Assembly: GCA_013391845.1 (NCBI GenBank)
Contig: CP058414.1
Coordinates: 2,156,501-2,220,500, forward strand
Length of the DNA: 64,000 bases
DNA from: Pseudoalteromonas shioyasakiensis
GTDB taxonomy: Bacteria; Pseudomonadota; Gammaproteobacteria; Enterobacterales; Alteromonadaceae
Direction of reading: 5' to 3'
Part shown: positions 44,437 to 54,006 of the stretch, one piece after another
Layout: the number at the start of each line of letters is the position of its first letter
Position numbering within the stretch: position 1 is the stretch's first letter
The notes under the pieces: generated by a model
Told to the model about the DNA's origin: nothing
The model's input: only the letters and a program-made list of their open reading frames with translations
The model's database searches: none
Position numbers and translations under genes: made by a program

Positions 44437-45222
44437 GTGACCACGAAATTAGCAGGCTATTATCAACAAGCCTATGCATCTGAATCAAAACACTTTAATC
44501 AATGTTTTTATTGTGGTTGTGAAGCAACTGAGCGAGATTTTTGTCCGCCACTACATATGCTGCAAAGCATTATAGATTTGGGCGAAGAGGCTGAATTTAT
44601 ATCAATTCCAACTTGTTATGAATGCTTTGCATTACTGCATAACGAGCGTGTATTGACCATTGATGGGCGAGTTACAAAACTAAAAAAGAAACTTTCAGCA
44701 AAATACGCTAAAGCATTAAGAATTTATCACATGTGGCATGAAAGCGAACTTCACGATATGAGTGATGAATTTGTGCACAGCATAAAAGCTGGTATGAAGT
44801 TAGGCGCTGAGGCTGCAGAGCGAATTGCATTCCAAGGTTATAGTTATGCAACCGAAGATGCCAACGTAACAATTCGCGAAAAGCGTGCTGAATTTGATGT
44901 GCAAGGCAAAGTCTTTTATGACTTTAAAGACGCGCTCAATTATTGCATTAATGATTTAAATGTAGATCGTACTGAATTTTATAAGCTAGTGGTTGAGGAT
45001 TATAATGGTGATTTTAATCGTGCTTTAAGCCAATATCGGCATAGGCACGAAAAGGTTACAGCAGCTAATGACGCTGATTCTCTAATCAAAAGCTTTGCGA
45101 AGCAGCATAAACAAAACTCTGACTTCGTAACTCGGACTGTGAAACATTTTATCAACAAAGATCCGAGTTTAACTACTGAAGGTGCGTTAGAGCAGCTATA
45201 TAACAACTACATAAAGAAATAG
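44437..45222 (+). CDS. Unknown protein with HNH-like zinc-finger N-terminus
   Basis: A 261-residue protein I cannot assign. Cys23-x2-Cys26 and Cys60-x2-Cys63 could bind zinc, and RDFCPP at 33-38 lies where HNH-type fingers usually carry D-H-x-PP. The His is replaced by Phe, so it looks like a dead or modified HNH finger. The rest (about 70-261) is helical and highly charged, with no motif I recognise. The start is GTG at 44437 with AAGGA about 6 bases upstream; the ATG 4 bases earlier is out of frame. It stands alone, with no obvious partner. Confidence 0.8.
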   Translation: MTTKLAGYYQQAYASESKHFNQCFYCGCEATERDFCPPLHMLQSIIDLGEEAEFISIPTCYECFALLHNERVLTIDGRVTKLKKKLSAKYAKALRIYHMWHESELHDMSDEFVHSIKAGMKLGAEAAERIAFQGYSYATEDANVTIREKRAEFDVQGKVFYDFKDALNYCINDLNVDRTEFYKLVVEDYNGDFNRALSQYRHRHEKVTAANDADSLIKSFAKQHKQNSDFVTRTVKHFINKDPSLTTEGALEQLYNNYIKK

Positions 45223-45334
45223 TGTCCTGTGAGGCTGGTTATTCGTCTTGAAAATTGGTGACTGGCCTCGTTTAGTCGCATTAAAGTTAACAATTAGTTA
45301 AAGTAATCTAATAATAAAAAAGAGGAACGTAAGA

Positions 45335-46717
45335 ATGCAAAAATTTGCACCATCCTTGTTGGTTATGGCGCTTGGTGTCGCTTTAGCGGGCTGCCAAGAC
45401 AATGGCCCACAAGATCCAAAAGTCTCAATTAATAAAAATCCATACCCTAGCACCTATCAGCCACTTGCATCACAAAGTACTTTAATCACTAATGCAACTG
45501 TTTTAACAGGCACTGGTGAACGTTTAGATAACGCAGATGTTTTCTTTGTTGATGGCAAAGTACAGCAAGTAGGTAAAGACCTTTCTGTACAAGCTGACAA
45601 AACGATTGATGCAGAAGGCAAATGGGTAACACCTGGAATTATTGATGTGCACTCACATTTAGGTGCATACCCAACCCCATCAGTGGCATCTCACCAAGAC
45701 GGCAACGAAATGACCAGCCCAGTTACTGCAGAAGTATGGGTTGAGCATTCAGTATGGCCACAAGATCCTGGTTTCAACCGTGCTCGTGAAGGTGGTATTA
45801 CGTCATTACAAATTCTACCTGGCTCAGCTAACCTAATTGGTGGTCGTGGTGTAACACTTAAGAATATTCCTTCGCACACAATGCAAGGTATGAAATTCCC
45901 TGATGCACCATATGGTTTAAAAATGGCGTGTGGTGAAAACCCGAAACGTGTTTATGGCCGTAAAGGCGTTTTACCATCAACGCGTATGGGTAACATGGCG
46001 GGTTATCGCACAGCGTGGATTGAAGCAACTGAGTACAAACGCGAGTGGGATAAGTACGAAAGTGATTATGCCGCGGGTAAAAACCCTGCTGCACCTCATC
46101 GTGACATCAAATTAGATACTCTGGCTGGTGTGTTAGAAGGTGACATTTTAATTCATAACCACTGTTATAAAGCAGAAGAAATGGCCATGATGATCGACCT
46201 TGGTAAAGAGTTCGGTTATCACTCAGGCACTTTCCATCACGGTGTTGAAGCATACAAAATTGCTGATTTACTTGCTGAAAATGGTAACTGTGCGGCACTT
46301 TGGCCAGATTGGTGGGGCTTTAAAATGGAAGCCTACGACATGGTTCAAGAGAACGTAGCAATTGTTGATGCAGTTAAAAATTCATGTGCAGTGGTTCACT
46401 CAGACTCAGATACAACAATCCAACGTTTAAACCAAGAAGCTGGTAAAGTTATGTACCGTGCGAATGATGTTGGTTATGACATCTCTGAGCAACACGCAAT
46501 CAAATGGATCACCTCAAACGCGGCTAAATCGCTGGGTATTGATGATAAGACTGGTTCACTTGAGGCAGGTAAGCAAGCTGATGTGGTTATTTGGAACCAA
46601 AACCCTTTCAGTGTTTATGCTAAAGCAGAGCAAGTATTTATCGATGGTGCCAAAGTTTATGATCGTAACGATGATAAATACCAAGCACAAAGTGATTTCA
46701 TGCTAGGTCAAAAATAG
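45335..46717 (+). CDS. Secreted amidohydrolase, metal-binding member of a tandem pair
   Basis: A 460-residue lipoprotein-type amidohydrolase: signal ending LAGC (lipobox, Cys near residue 20), then the urease-like fold. The metal-binding HxH is in IIDVHSHLGA (about 107-116). Other ligands are HNHCYKAEEM, SGTFHHGVEA and VVHSDSDT, and the end is GSLEAGKQADVVIWNQNPF. Likely an imidazolonepropionase-like periplasmic or outer-membrane-linked hydrolase, substrate unknown. AGAGGAAC precedes the ATG. The second amidohydrolase begins 11 bases after its stop. Confidence 0.88.
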   Translation: MQKFAPSLLVMALGVALAGCQDNGPQDPKVSINKNPYPSTYQPLASQSTLITNATVLTGTGERLDNADVFFVDGKVQQVGKDLSVQADKTIDAEGKWVTPGIIDVHSHLGAYPTPSVASHQDGNEMTSPVTAEVWVEHSVWPQDPGFNRAREGGITSLQILPGSANLIGGRGVTLKNIPSHTMQGMKFPDAPYGLKMACGENPKRVYGRKGVLPSTRMGNMAGYRTAWIEATEYKREWDKYESDYAAGKNPAAPHRDIKLDTLAGVLEGDILIHNHCYKAEEMAMMIDLGKEFGYHSGTFHHGVEAYKIADLLAENGNCAALWPDWWGFKMEAYDMVQENVAIVDAVKNSCAVVHSDSDTTIQRLNQEAGKVMYRANDVGYDISEQHAIKWITSNAAKSLGIDDKTGSLEAGKQADVVIWNQNPFSVYAKAEQVFIDGAKVYDRNDDKYQAQSDFMLGQK

Positions 46718-46728
46718 GAGTAACATTG

Positions 46729-47955
46729 ATGACAAAATTAACTAAATCATTAAAGCTGTCACTTGTTGCTGCTGGCTTATTTTCTGCGGCAGCAAGTGCT
46801 GCATCTGTAGCGATTGTAAATGCAACACTACACACTTCAACAGAGCAAGGGGTGTTAGAAGGCGCAAGTGTTGTTATTGAAGATGGCAAAATTGTTGCTA
46901 TTAACCCGGCATCTATCAACGCTGATACAACCATTGATGCAAAAGGCCAAATCGTGACCGCTGGCTTTATCGGCACTATGAACCAATTAGGTCTAGTAGA
47001 AGTGGGGGCTGTTGCAGGTTCACGTGATGGTGGTGACGACAAAGCAGGTATCGATTTTGACCCAAGCCTTGCGTTCAACCCACGCAGTAGCTTGATCCCT
47101 TATGCACGCAAAGGCGGTATTACTCAAGATGTAATTGTACCAAACGGTGGTGACAGTATCTTTGCCGGTCTTGCATCTGTTGTTGATCTATCAGGTAGCT
47201 TTGAAAGCGTAAATAAAAAGCAAGTTGCGCTTGTTGTTCACTTAGGTGAAAAGAGTAAAGGCTCACGTGCTATGTCGATGAAAACACTTATCGACAAACT
47301 TGAAGGCGAAAAGTCAGCTAAAAAAGATGACAAAAAAGAGCCATCAACAGAGCAAAAAGTCCTAGCATCTGTACTTGCTGGTGATATGCCTCTGATTGCG
47401 AGTGTTCAGCGTGCATCCGACATTTATGAGCTTGTTAAATTAAAAGAAAACTATGGCATTAACTTAGTGATTCATGGTGGTGACGATGCTGTCGTGGTTG
47501 CTGATACGCTAGCAAAAGCTGATGTACCTGTGATTATTAGCTCAATGGCAAACTTACCGGGTAGCTTTGATTCATTACATGCAAACCTTGCTAACGCAGG
47601 TAAGCTTGAAAAAGCGGGTGTAAAAGTCATTATTGGTGTTGCCGGTGACTCAAGCCATAATGTTTACCAATTACGTTTTGATGCGGGTAATGCAGTGTCT
47701 TATGGTATGAGCCAACAAGGAGCACTTAGTGCAGTAACCAGCAACATTGCTGATGTTTTTGGTTTAAACTCAGGCGCAATTGCTAAAGGTAAACGTGCAA
47801 ATCTAGTTATGTGGTCGGCAGATCCATTTGAGCTTAACTCACACGTAAGCAAAATGTGGATCAACGGTGAAGAGGTTTCAACAGAAGCGCGTCAAGATAA
47901 ACTACGCGATCGTTATACAACTGACTCAGCGATGCCACGCGCTTACACAAAATAA
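46729..47955 (+). CDS. Secreted amidohydrolase-like protein, second of the pair
   Basis: A protein of about 408 residues with a signal peptide (about 1-24, ASAASV). It has the amidohydrolase beta-sandwich at both ends (IVTAGFIGTMNQLGLVEVG and the closing KGKRANLVMWSADPFE), but the place of HxH reads FIGTMNQLG, and the other His ligands are missing or changed. I infer it is catalytically inactive or uses another mechanism, perhaps forming a complex with the upstream protein. AGGAG lies before ATG 46729. A terminator follows at 47970. Confidence 0.85.
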   Translation: MTKLTKSLKLSLVAAGLFSAAASAASVAIVNATLHTSTEQGVLEGASVVIEDGKIVAINPASINADTTIDAKGQIVTAGFIGTMNQLGLVEVGAVAGSRDGGDDKAGIDFDPSLAFNPRSSLIPYARKGGITQDVIVPNGGDSIFAGLASVVDLSGSFESVNKKQVALVVHLGEKSKGSRAMSMKTLIDKLEGEKSAKKDDKKEPSTEQKVLASVLAGDMPLIASVQRASDIYELVKLKENYGINLVIHGGDDAVVVADTLAKADVPVIISSMANLPGSFDSLHANLANAGKLEKAGVKVIIGVAGDSSHNVYQLRFDAGNAVSYGMSQQGALSAVTSNIADVFGLNSGAIAKGKRANLVMWSADPFELNSHVSKMWINGEEVSTEARQDKLRDRYTTDSAMPRAYTK

Positions 47956-47969
47956 GCGCTTTAGATATC

Positions 47970-47997
47970 AAAAAGGCCGCACATTTGCGGCCTTTTT
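47970..47997. terminator. Bidirectional terminator after the amidohydrolase pair
   Basis: AAAAAGGCCGC / GCGGCCTTTTT with a 6-base loop lies between the amidohydrolase stop (47955) and the Nramp-like stop (48023), so it can serve both. Confidence 0.9.
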
Positions 47998-48022
47998 AAT
48001 GCATATGTCTTAATAGTAAAAT

Positions 48023-49222
48023 TTAAAAAATTAGATTGCTGAGTTTATAAAGGCTAAGGCCAAATATAAGTAGTAGTACCGGGGCGACTACAAGGTTAAC
48101 AAGCAAGGAGTTGGTGTGTTCTTTCATGATAGATTTTTGATTAACTAACCAAACAAGGTAACAGGTAACGATTGGGAGTAATAAACCATTAGCCGCTTGC
48201 GCAAAGATGATGACCGCAACAGGATCAAGTCCAAGTGACGCGACAAGTGAGCCAAAAACGAGGATAATAATGGCGACAAGTTTAAACCGCATATCACTCA
48301 TTTGTGTTGACCAGCCAAGCATACCGCAAACAGCATAAGCACCAGCAAGTGGGGCAGTAATTGCGCTAGTTAGGCCAGCTGCACATAAACCGATAGCAAA
48401 GAAATAATGTGCCATACCACCTAGGAGAGGCTCTAGTTGCACGGCCATATTAGCCGCTGATATTTTTCCTGCATCGCTACCATAAAACGCCACTGATGCC
48501 GTTGATAGAATGGCTAAGGTTATTATACCTCCTAAAGTAATCGAGATACTGGTATCAAGATTCGTTTCTTTAATTACTTTGTTAATGTTTTTAGAACTAT
48601 CGTGTTTTTCAGCAAGTACTCCTGAATGTAAAAACAGGTTATAGGGCACAATTGTTGTGCCTATCAAGGCCAGTACCGTGGTAATTGAATCATTTGGTAA
48701 GCTCGGTATAAAGCCCTTTAATATCTGATTAAGAGGTGGAGCGGCCATAACGAGCGTTGATATAAACACTAAGCTCATCAACACCACTAAAACAATTAAC
48801 GCACCTTCAATTACTTTGTGCTTGCCAGTGTACAAAAGCACTGCACTTAATACTGCAATAAGTGGTGTCCATAACATTGGGCTGACAGATGGCATAATTT
48901 CTTGCAGCCCTAAACTTGCACCAGTCAGATTGCCCGCTTCATAGGCAGCACTACCAATACCAATGGCACTGATCACTAATATCGCTGCGAGTGCTTTAAA
49001 AATAGGTGTTTGAATGGTTGTCCTAAGTGCAGACGCTAAATCTTGCCCAGTAGCTACGCCGAGACGGGCAGCCATTGATTGCAACAAAATAGTTGCTATG
49101 ACAGAAAACAATAACGTCCAAATAAGAGCAAAGCCAAAATTGGCACCTGCAACACTTGCAGTAGTGATGGTTCCTGGGCCAATAAAAGCGGCGGTGACTA
49201 GAAGTCCGGGACCTAAACGCAT
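48023..49222 (-). CDS. Nramp-family carrier with non-canonical metal site
   Basis: A 399-residue inner-membrane protein with about 11 helices and Nramp layout: ARLGVATGQDLASALR after TM2 and GNLTGASLG in TM3. Canonical Nramp metal ligands are Asp and Asn in DPGN of TM1 and Met in MPH of TM6. Here TM1 reads GPGT at residues 15-18 and TM6 reads VPYN at 192-195. The usual Asp, Asn and Met ligands are all absent, so Mn/Fe transport is doubtful. AAAGG precedes the ATG. The 305-base gap upstream holds only an imperfect stem at 49339-49364. Confidence 0.85.
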   Translation of the reverse strand: MRLGPGLLVTAAFIGPGTITTASVAGANFGFALIWTLLFSVIATILLQSMAARLGVATGQDLASALRTTIQTPIFKALAAILVISAIGIGSAAYEAGNLTGASLGLQEIMPSVSPMLWTPLIAVLSAVLLYTGKHKVIEGALIVLVVLMSLVFISTLVMAAPPLNQILKGFIPSLPNDSITTVLALIGTTIVPYNLFLHSGVLAEKHDSSKNINKVIKETNLDTSISITLGGIITLAILSTASVAFYGSDAGKISAANMAVQLEPLLGGMAHYFFAIGLCAAGLTSAITAPLAGAYAVCGMLGWSTQMSDMRFKLVAIIILVFGSLVASLGLDPVAVIIFAQAANGLLLPIVTCYLVWLVNQKSIMKEHTNSLLVNLVVAPVLLLIFGLSLYKLSNLIF

Positions 49223-49527
49223 GATAAAACCTTTTATTATTATTTGTTTAGTGTTTTAACAATAAGATGAAAAACAGCTAACGTTTTAGAAAAAGATCTT
49301 AAGGGTATAGAGACTCAAGGTTAGGGTAAAGTAAAAGAGATGATTATCTTTGTAGATATCATCAGAACATAAGAGCACTTTGAAATTGTAAAATTTATAC
49401 AGTTTACGAAGTAATGGTGTAATACATTTGAAGTTGATAAAAATTGTATCTATAAATCAATAGGTTATTTTGGTCGGGTTTTTGCAAGATATAGGCTTAC
49501 TTGTTGTTGAATAAAAGGATATAAGAA
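49223..49527. other. Divergent gap between Nramp-like and MAPEG genes
   Basis: These 305 bases are AT-rich and hold no gene I can support. An imperfect inverted repeat GATGATTATC / GATATCATC is visible at 49339-49364. Confidence 0.45.
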
Positions 49528-49944
49528 ATGCCTGTACTTACTTTTTCAGCCTATTTTGCTGTGTATGTTTATCTAATTATGCTGACTATTCAGTGGATAA
49601 TCGCGGCTGTCAGTAAAGCAAAGCAGCCAAACGCAGTGCCCGGTAAGATAGATAATTCTTTGAGTCATGATAGCTTTGTGTTTCGCTCGCATCGAACATT
49701 TATGAATACTTTAGAAAATAGTCCGTTGTTCTTAGCGACAGTATTTCTGGGTTTTTTTCTAAACTTGAATAGTAGTGCATTTGCGCTTTGTATATGGGTG
49801 TATGTGATCGCCAGAATTATCCATATGCTTTTGTATTATATGATAGCAACCGAAAAGAACCCGAGCCCACGAAGCTATTTCTTTTTAATTGCTGCAATGG
49901 CTAACATGGTGATGTTGGGGTTAATAGGCTTACGTTTACTCTAA
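49528..49944 (+). CDS. MAPEG family membrane protein
   Basis: A 138-residue integral membrane protein with four helices. The MAPEG signature lies in RSHRTFMNTLENSPLFLATVFL (about 50-71), with RIIHMLLYY near 95-105. MAPEG members include microsomal-type glutathione transferases and related proteins; bacterial members are mostly uncharacterised. AAGGAT lies 8 bases before the ATG. It converges with the Ig-like lipoprotein gene, with a weak stem at 49951-49979 between them. Confidence 0.85.
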   Translation: MPVLTFSAYFAVYVYLIMLTIQWIIAAVSKAKQPNAVPGKIDNSLSHDSFVFRSHRTFMNTLENSPLFLATVFLGFFLNLNSSAFALCIWVYVIARIIHMLLYYMIATEKNPSPRSYFFLIAAMANMVMLGLIGLRLL

Positions 49945-50005
49945 AAGGTCGGTGAGGTATTGAGATTAAATGCCTCACCTGATGTTGTTTAAATTGAAAA
50001 AGTAA

Positions 50006-51298
50006 CTATTCGATATTCATTAAAACACTGCTAATTTCTGTGTCATATTGAACTGTGATCAATACTGTTCCCAATGTATTTGAGGTACTTGTAACCTTGT
50101 AGGCGGCTTGAGCTGTTCCCGCATTTACTATTTTAGTCGTTACTAGGTTACTGTTATTAATACTCCAATTAGCAAACTCAGTTACATTTAAAGATGTTGG
50201 ATTTGAGCTATAGTTCGCGAACAATTTGAGTTCAATAGTGCCTAAAGGAGATATTGAATACTCGCTAGCGCCATCGTTAATTTCTAAAGAATCAAGTTCA
50301 GCGTCACCTTCAATCTGTACTGTTGTAATCTTTTGCTTATTACCACATTCAGCTAATAGTTGTGTGGTCCCGGGCTTAAGGGCAAGAAAACTAGCTGTCG
50401 AATCACTATCGTCAATACTTTTTGGTGTTAAACCAATAAAGTTACTGTTGATTGCAGACCACTTGATACTTGAGCTAATGTCTTCTGTTTGCTCTGAATT
50501 ACCATTTTGATATACCGCTTTGGCAGCAAGTTGGATTCGATCTCCAACGCTGATGTTTAACTCACTGTCTTGTTCCGAATTAAACGAAACATTAATTTCT
50601 TTTAAATTGCTAGGATCTGCAACAACAGATAATTGATCGGTAACATTGCCAATTGCAGCTGTAATTACAGTGCTTTCAACAGCTGCAGCAGATGTATATA
50701 CAAAGCCTTGCTGATTGATTTTGGCAGTAGTATTTTCATCGACACTTAGGTTTATATCTCTCAAGCTATTTAATGCAGTATATCCATCAACGTAGGTTAT
50801 ATCGGCCGATACTCTCGCAGGCGTGCATGTATTGATAGAGTCTGTTGCAGGAATGACTTGTTTTAATTTAATTGATTCTGCCGCCACATCTGCAATAGAT
50901 ATTTGTTTTTCATCACTAATATCATTTATAGTCGTCGCGGATATAGTAATTAACCCTTGGCTAGATGGCGAATTTTTTAGAGCTGTTAACAAGCCATTAC
51001 TATTGATTTTAGCAATACTCTCGTCACTTGTTTGCCAGGTTATTTCATTGGTTACGTCTCTAGACTCACCATTTGAATCTATACCCGTTACTTTCAATTG
51101 ATGGGTGTCACCTTCTTTTAAACGAACTTGGTAGTTTTCAATACTAAGTGACTCAATGATAGTGCCTTCTTGGCGTAACTTTTCAAGTTCAACTTCTTTT
51201 GCTAACTGAGTTGAGTCAGTTTCAGATCCGCAACCCAAAATAGCGCTAACAATTAATGAGATACTGAAAAGTTTTGATACGTTCAACTGCGTGTTCAT
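50006..51298 (-). CDS. Ig-like (BIG_2) repeat lipoprotein
   Basis: A 430-residue surface or periplasmic lipoprotein. The signal ends AILGC (lipobox Cys near 23). Four Ig-like segments follow: about 50-135 (BIG_2 type, with ITWQTSDESIAKINSNGLLTA), 140-230, 235-335 and 340-430. Such domains act in adhesion or as structural spacers. The gene lies 22 bases after the beta-barrel gene on the same strand, so the two are probably one operon with linked surface roles. AAAGGA precedes the ATG. Confidence 0.8.
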   Translation of the reverse strand: MNTQLNVSKLFSISLIVSAILGCGSETDSTQLAKEVELEKLRQEGTIIESLSIENYQVRLKEGDTHQLKVTGIDSNGESRDVTNEITWQTSDESIAKINSNGLLTALKNSPSSQGLITISATTINDISDEKQISIADVAAESIKLKQVIPATDSINTCTPARVSADITYVDGYTALNSLRDINLSVDENTTAKINQQGFVYTSAAAVESTVITAAIGNVTDQLSVVADPSNLKEINVSFNSEQDSELNISVGDRIQLAAKAVYQNGNSEQTEDISSSIKWSAINSNFIGLTPKSIDDSDSTASFLALKPGTTQLLAECGNKQKITTVQIEGDAELDSLEINDGASEYSISPLGTIELKLFANYSSNPTSLNVTEFANWSINNSNLVTTKIVNAGTAQAAYKVTSTSNTLGTVLITVQYDTEISSVLMNIE

Positions 51299-51320
51299 GA
51301 AAATCCTTTCGATTAGCTAT

Positions 51321-51833
51321 TTAAAAATGGTAAGTAAGGCCAAGTGTTACACCACTGATTTCTACGTCGTCTCCTTTGAATAAAGATTGGTAGGCTAATC
51401 TCACTTGTGTATTTTTGATATAAGGTATCTGCTGGTGAACTGCCACTCCCCATGCAAAGCCATCATAATTATAATTTGTGGGGAGCTTTTCAGATGCTGA
51501 ATTAACGATCATTTCGTTTTTTGCATAGCCTAATGAAATATCAAGCCCAAAGCCGTTAACCACATCAGATTGCATAACAAAAAAGAGGGCGGCGCTTTTT
51601 TCAAGTTCAAACTCTAAATTGTAAATGTTGTCGTCATCACTTGATATTAAGTACTGTGCCTCAAATGCCATATTATTGTTGCTGGCACCTGCTCTTAAGA
51701 AGGTAGCAGTTGGTTTGGCACTTTCACTACTAATTTCAATATCGCTGAGCATATAGTCAGCACCTAGATAGTACGTATCAGCTTTAGTCTGAAAACTAGC
51801 TGCAAATAGTAAAAGCAAAATATACTTTTTCAT
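51321..51833 (-). CDS. Outer-membrane beta-barrel protein
   Basis: A 170-residue protein with signal peptide MKKYILLLLFAASFQTKA, then alternating polar and hydrophobic strands and a terminal aromatic (TYHF), the OmpX/OmpA-like barrel pattern. I see about eight amphipathic strands. It lies just upstream of the Ig-like lipoprotein gene on the same strand. Function is unknown. Confidence 0.8.
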   Translation of the reverse strand: MKKYILLLLFAASFQTKADTYYLGADYMLSDIEISSESAKPTATFLRAGASNNNMAFEAQYLISSDDDNIYNLEFELEKSAALFFVMQSDVVNGFGLDISLGYAKNEMIVNSASEKLPTNYNYDGFAWGVAVHQQIPYIKNTQVRLAYQSLFKGDDVEISGVTLGLTYHF

Positions 51834-52004
51834 AATTTAATTTCTTGTGTTTATATTAGGGTCGATACTAGCGTTTAGTATTAGTGGAATCAAGCAGCGT
51901 AATTGTTAATTTACATACAACTGGTTGAATTATATTTGAAACTGTAAATAACTAGCTTGCAGATACAAGTACCAGTTAGCTAGTTAAATACAACAAAAAC
52001 TTAA

Positions 52005-53852
52005 TTACTCAACACCAATAAAACCACCGGTTTGATGTGACCACAGAGCGGCATAAATCCCACCTTGTGCAATTAACTGTTCGTGAGAACCTTGTTCAAC
52101 CACGCCACCTTCATCAAGTACAATGAGTCTATCCATTTGTGCAATAGTTGATAAGCGATGCGCAATTGCTATAACCGTTTTACCCGTCATTAAATCGTCT
52201 AAGCTGGTTTGAATTGCCGCTTCTACCTCTGAATCAAGGGCACTAGTTGCTTCATCTAATATCAAAATTGGAGCATCTTTTAACAGTACACGGGCAATAG
52301 CAATACGCTGTCGCTGACCACCTGAAAGCTTCACACCTCGCTCACCGACTTGTGCAGCAAAGCCTTTATTACCTTTGCTATCTTCTAAGTCTTCGATGAA
52401 CTCAAGTGCCTTAGCTTGCTTTGCAGCAGCGAGCATTTCTTCTTCCGTTGCATCTGGCCTGCCATAAAGAATGTTGTCTTTTACAGAGCGATGTAACAGC
52501 GAGGTATCTTGCGTCACCATCGCAATATGTTTACGTAAACTTTCTTGGCTTACATCAGCGATGTTTTGACCATCAATACGGATAGTGCCCGAGTCAACAT
52601 CATAAAAGCGCAGTAATAAGTTCACTAGGGTCGACTTACCAGCGCCAGAACGACCAACTAAACCAATTTTTTCACCTGGTTTTATATCAAGGTTTAAGCC
52701 ATTGATAACAGGGCCGCGATGGGTTTCGTTAGCCGCTTTACCATAGTTAAATTGCACATTCTCAAAGCTTATCGACCCTTTATCAACGTTAAGGGTGCTC
52801 GCATTTGTTTTATCATCTACTTCAATCGGCGTTGATAGGGTTTTCATACCATCAGCAACAGTACCAATGTTTTCAAACAGGCTACTGATCTCCCACATGA
52901 TCCATTGTGCCATACCGTTTAATCTAAGAGATAAACTCACTGCAATAGCGATAGCCCCAACACTGATGGCACTAATAGACCACAGATACAATGACAAAGC
53001 GGCAATGCTAAATACCAGCAAATAATTAAGAGTATTGATAGAAAAGTTCAAGCTGGTAACTAAACGCATCTGCTTATATACCGGCTGTAAAAACACATCC
53101 ATGCTGTCTTTTGCGTATTGCTCTTCACGCTGCGTATACGAGAATAATTTGATTGTTGAAATGTTAGTATAACTATCAACCACACGTCCGGTCATTTCCG
53201 AACGCGCATCTGCCTGCGAGCTGGCTACTTTTTTGAGTTTGGGCACAAAATACATCTGAATTGCAGCATAAAGAACTAACCAAACTAACAATGGCAGCAT
53301 CAAACGCCAGTCAGATTCAGCGACTAAAAATACCATGGCACCAAAGTAGACTACGATATACATTAGTACATCGAGCAGTTTCATCACTGACTCACGAACA
53401 GCTAATGAGGTCTGCATGACTTTTGTCGCAATACGACCAGCAAATTCGTTTTGATAAAAGCTAACACTTTGACGAAGCAAATAACGGTGCGCTAGCCAAC
53501 GGATAGACATAGGGTAGTTACCCAGTAGCGCTTGATGTAACACTGCTGAGTGAAAAAATACAACTATGGGCAATACTACCAGCAGCACAATTGCCATTTT
53601 TGTAAGCTCAGCCTGCTGCTCAATAAATAAGGTATCTGGGGGGTATTGACCGAGCCAATCAACTAATTGCCCCATATAACTAAAAAGCGAGACTTCTAGA
53701 ATCGCGAGTGCAGCTGCGCTTAAAGACATTAATAGCAATGAGAGTTCCATGCCTCGCGTATAATGACGACAAAAGGCGAATAAGCTATTAGGTGGTTGAG
53801 AAGGTTGCTCTTTCGGAAACGGATTGGTCATCCGCTCAAATAAACGATACAT
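52005..53852 (-). CDS. ABC exporter, fused permease and ATPase
   Basis: A 615-residue half-transporter of the MsbA/multidrug type. The permease part (about 35-335) has six helices, and the ATPase part (about 360-610) has GLVGRSGAGKSTLVNLL (Walker A), VTQDTSLLHRSVKDNILYG (Q-loop), LSGGQRQRIAIARVLL (signature), ILDEATSALDSE (Walker B with the catalytic Glu) and IAHRLST (switch His). All catalytic residues are present, so a homodimer could work. Substrate is unknown. It stands alone between two divergent or unrelated genes. Confidence 0.9.
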   Translation of the reverse strand: MYRLFERMTNPFPKEQPSQPPNSLFAFCRHYTRGMELSLLLMSLSAAALAILEVSLFSYMGQLVDWLGQYPPDTLFIEQQAELTKMAIVLLVVLPIVVFFHSAVLHQALLGNYPMSIRWLAHRYLLRQSVSFYQNEFAGRIATKVMQTSLAVRESVMKLLDVLMYIVVYFGAMVFLVAESDWRLMLPLLVWLVLYAAIQMYFVPKLKKVASSQADARSEMTGRVVDSYTNISTIKLFSYTQREEQYAKDSMDVFLQPVYKQMRLVTSLNFSINTLNYLLVFSIAALSLYLWSISAISVGAIAIAVSLSLRLNGMAQWIMWEISSLFENIGTVADGMKTLSTPIEVDDKTNASTLNVDKGSISFENVQFNYGKAANETHRGPVINGLNLDIKPGEKIGLVGRSGAGKSTLVNLLLRFYDVDSGTIRIDGQNIADVSQESLRKHIAMVTQDTSLLHRSVKDNILYGRPDATEEEMLAAAKQAKALEFIEDLEDSKGNKGFAAQVGERGVKLSGGQRQRIAIARVLLKDAPILILDEATSALDSEVEAAIQTSLDDLMTGKTVIAIAHRLSTIAQMDRLIVLDEGGVVEQGSHEQLIAQGGIYAALWSHQTGGFIGVE

Positions 53853-54006
53853 AGACGACGCTTTTTAATAATCAAAGTAACCTTACTATACCATTTGAGT
53901 GTATTTTTAGCAGTTCATTTAATTTAAAAACTAATATTAAAATCTATCACTATTCAATTATTTACATCTAGTCGTATAAATGAAAATATAATAAGAAAAA
54001 GGAATT

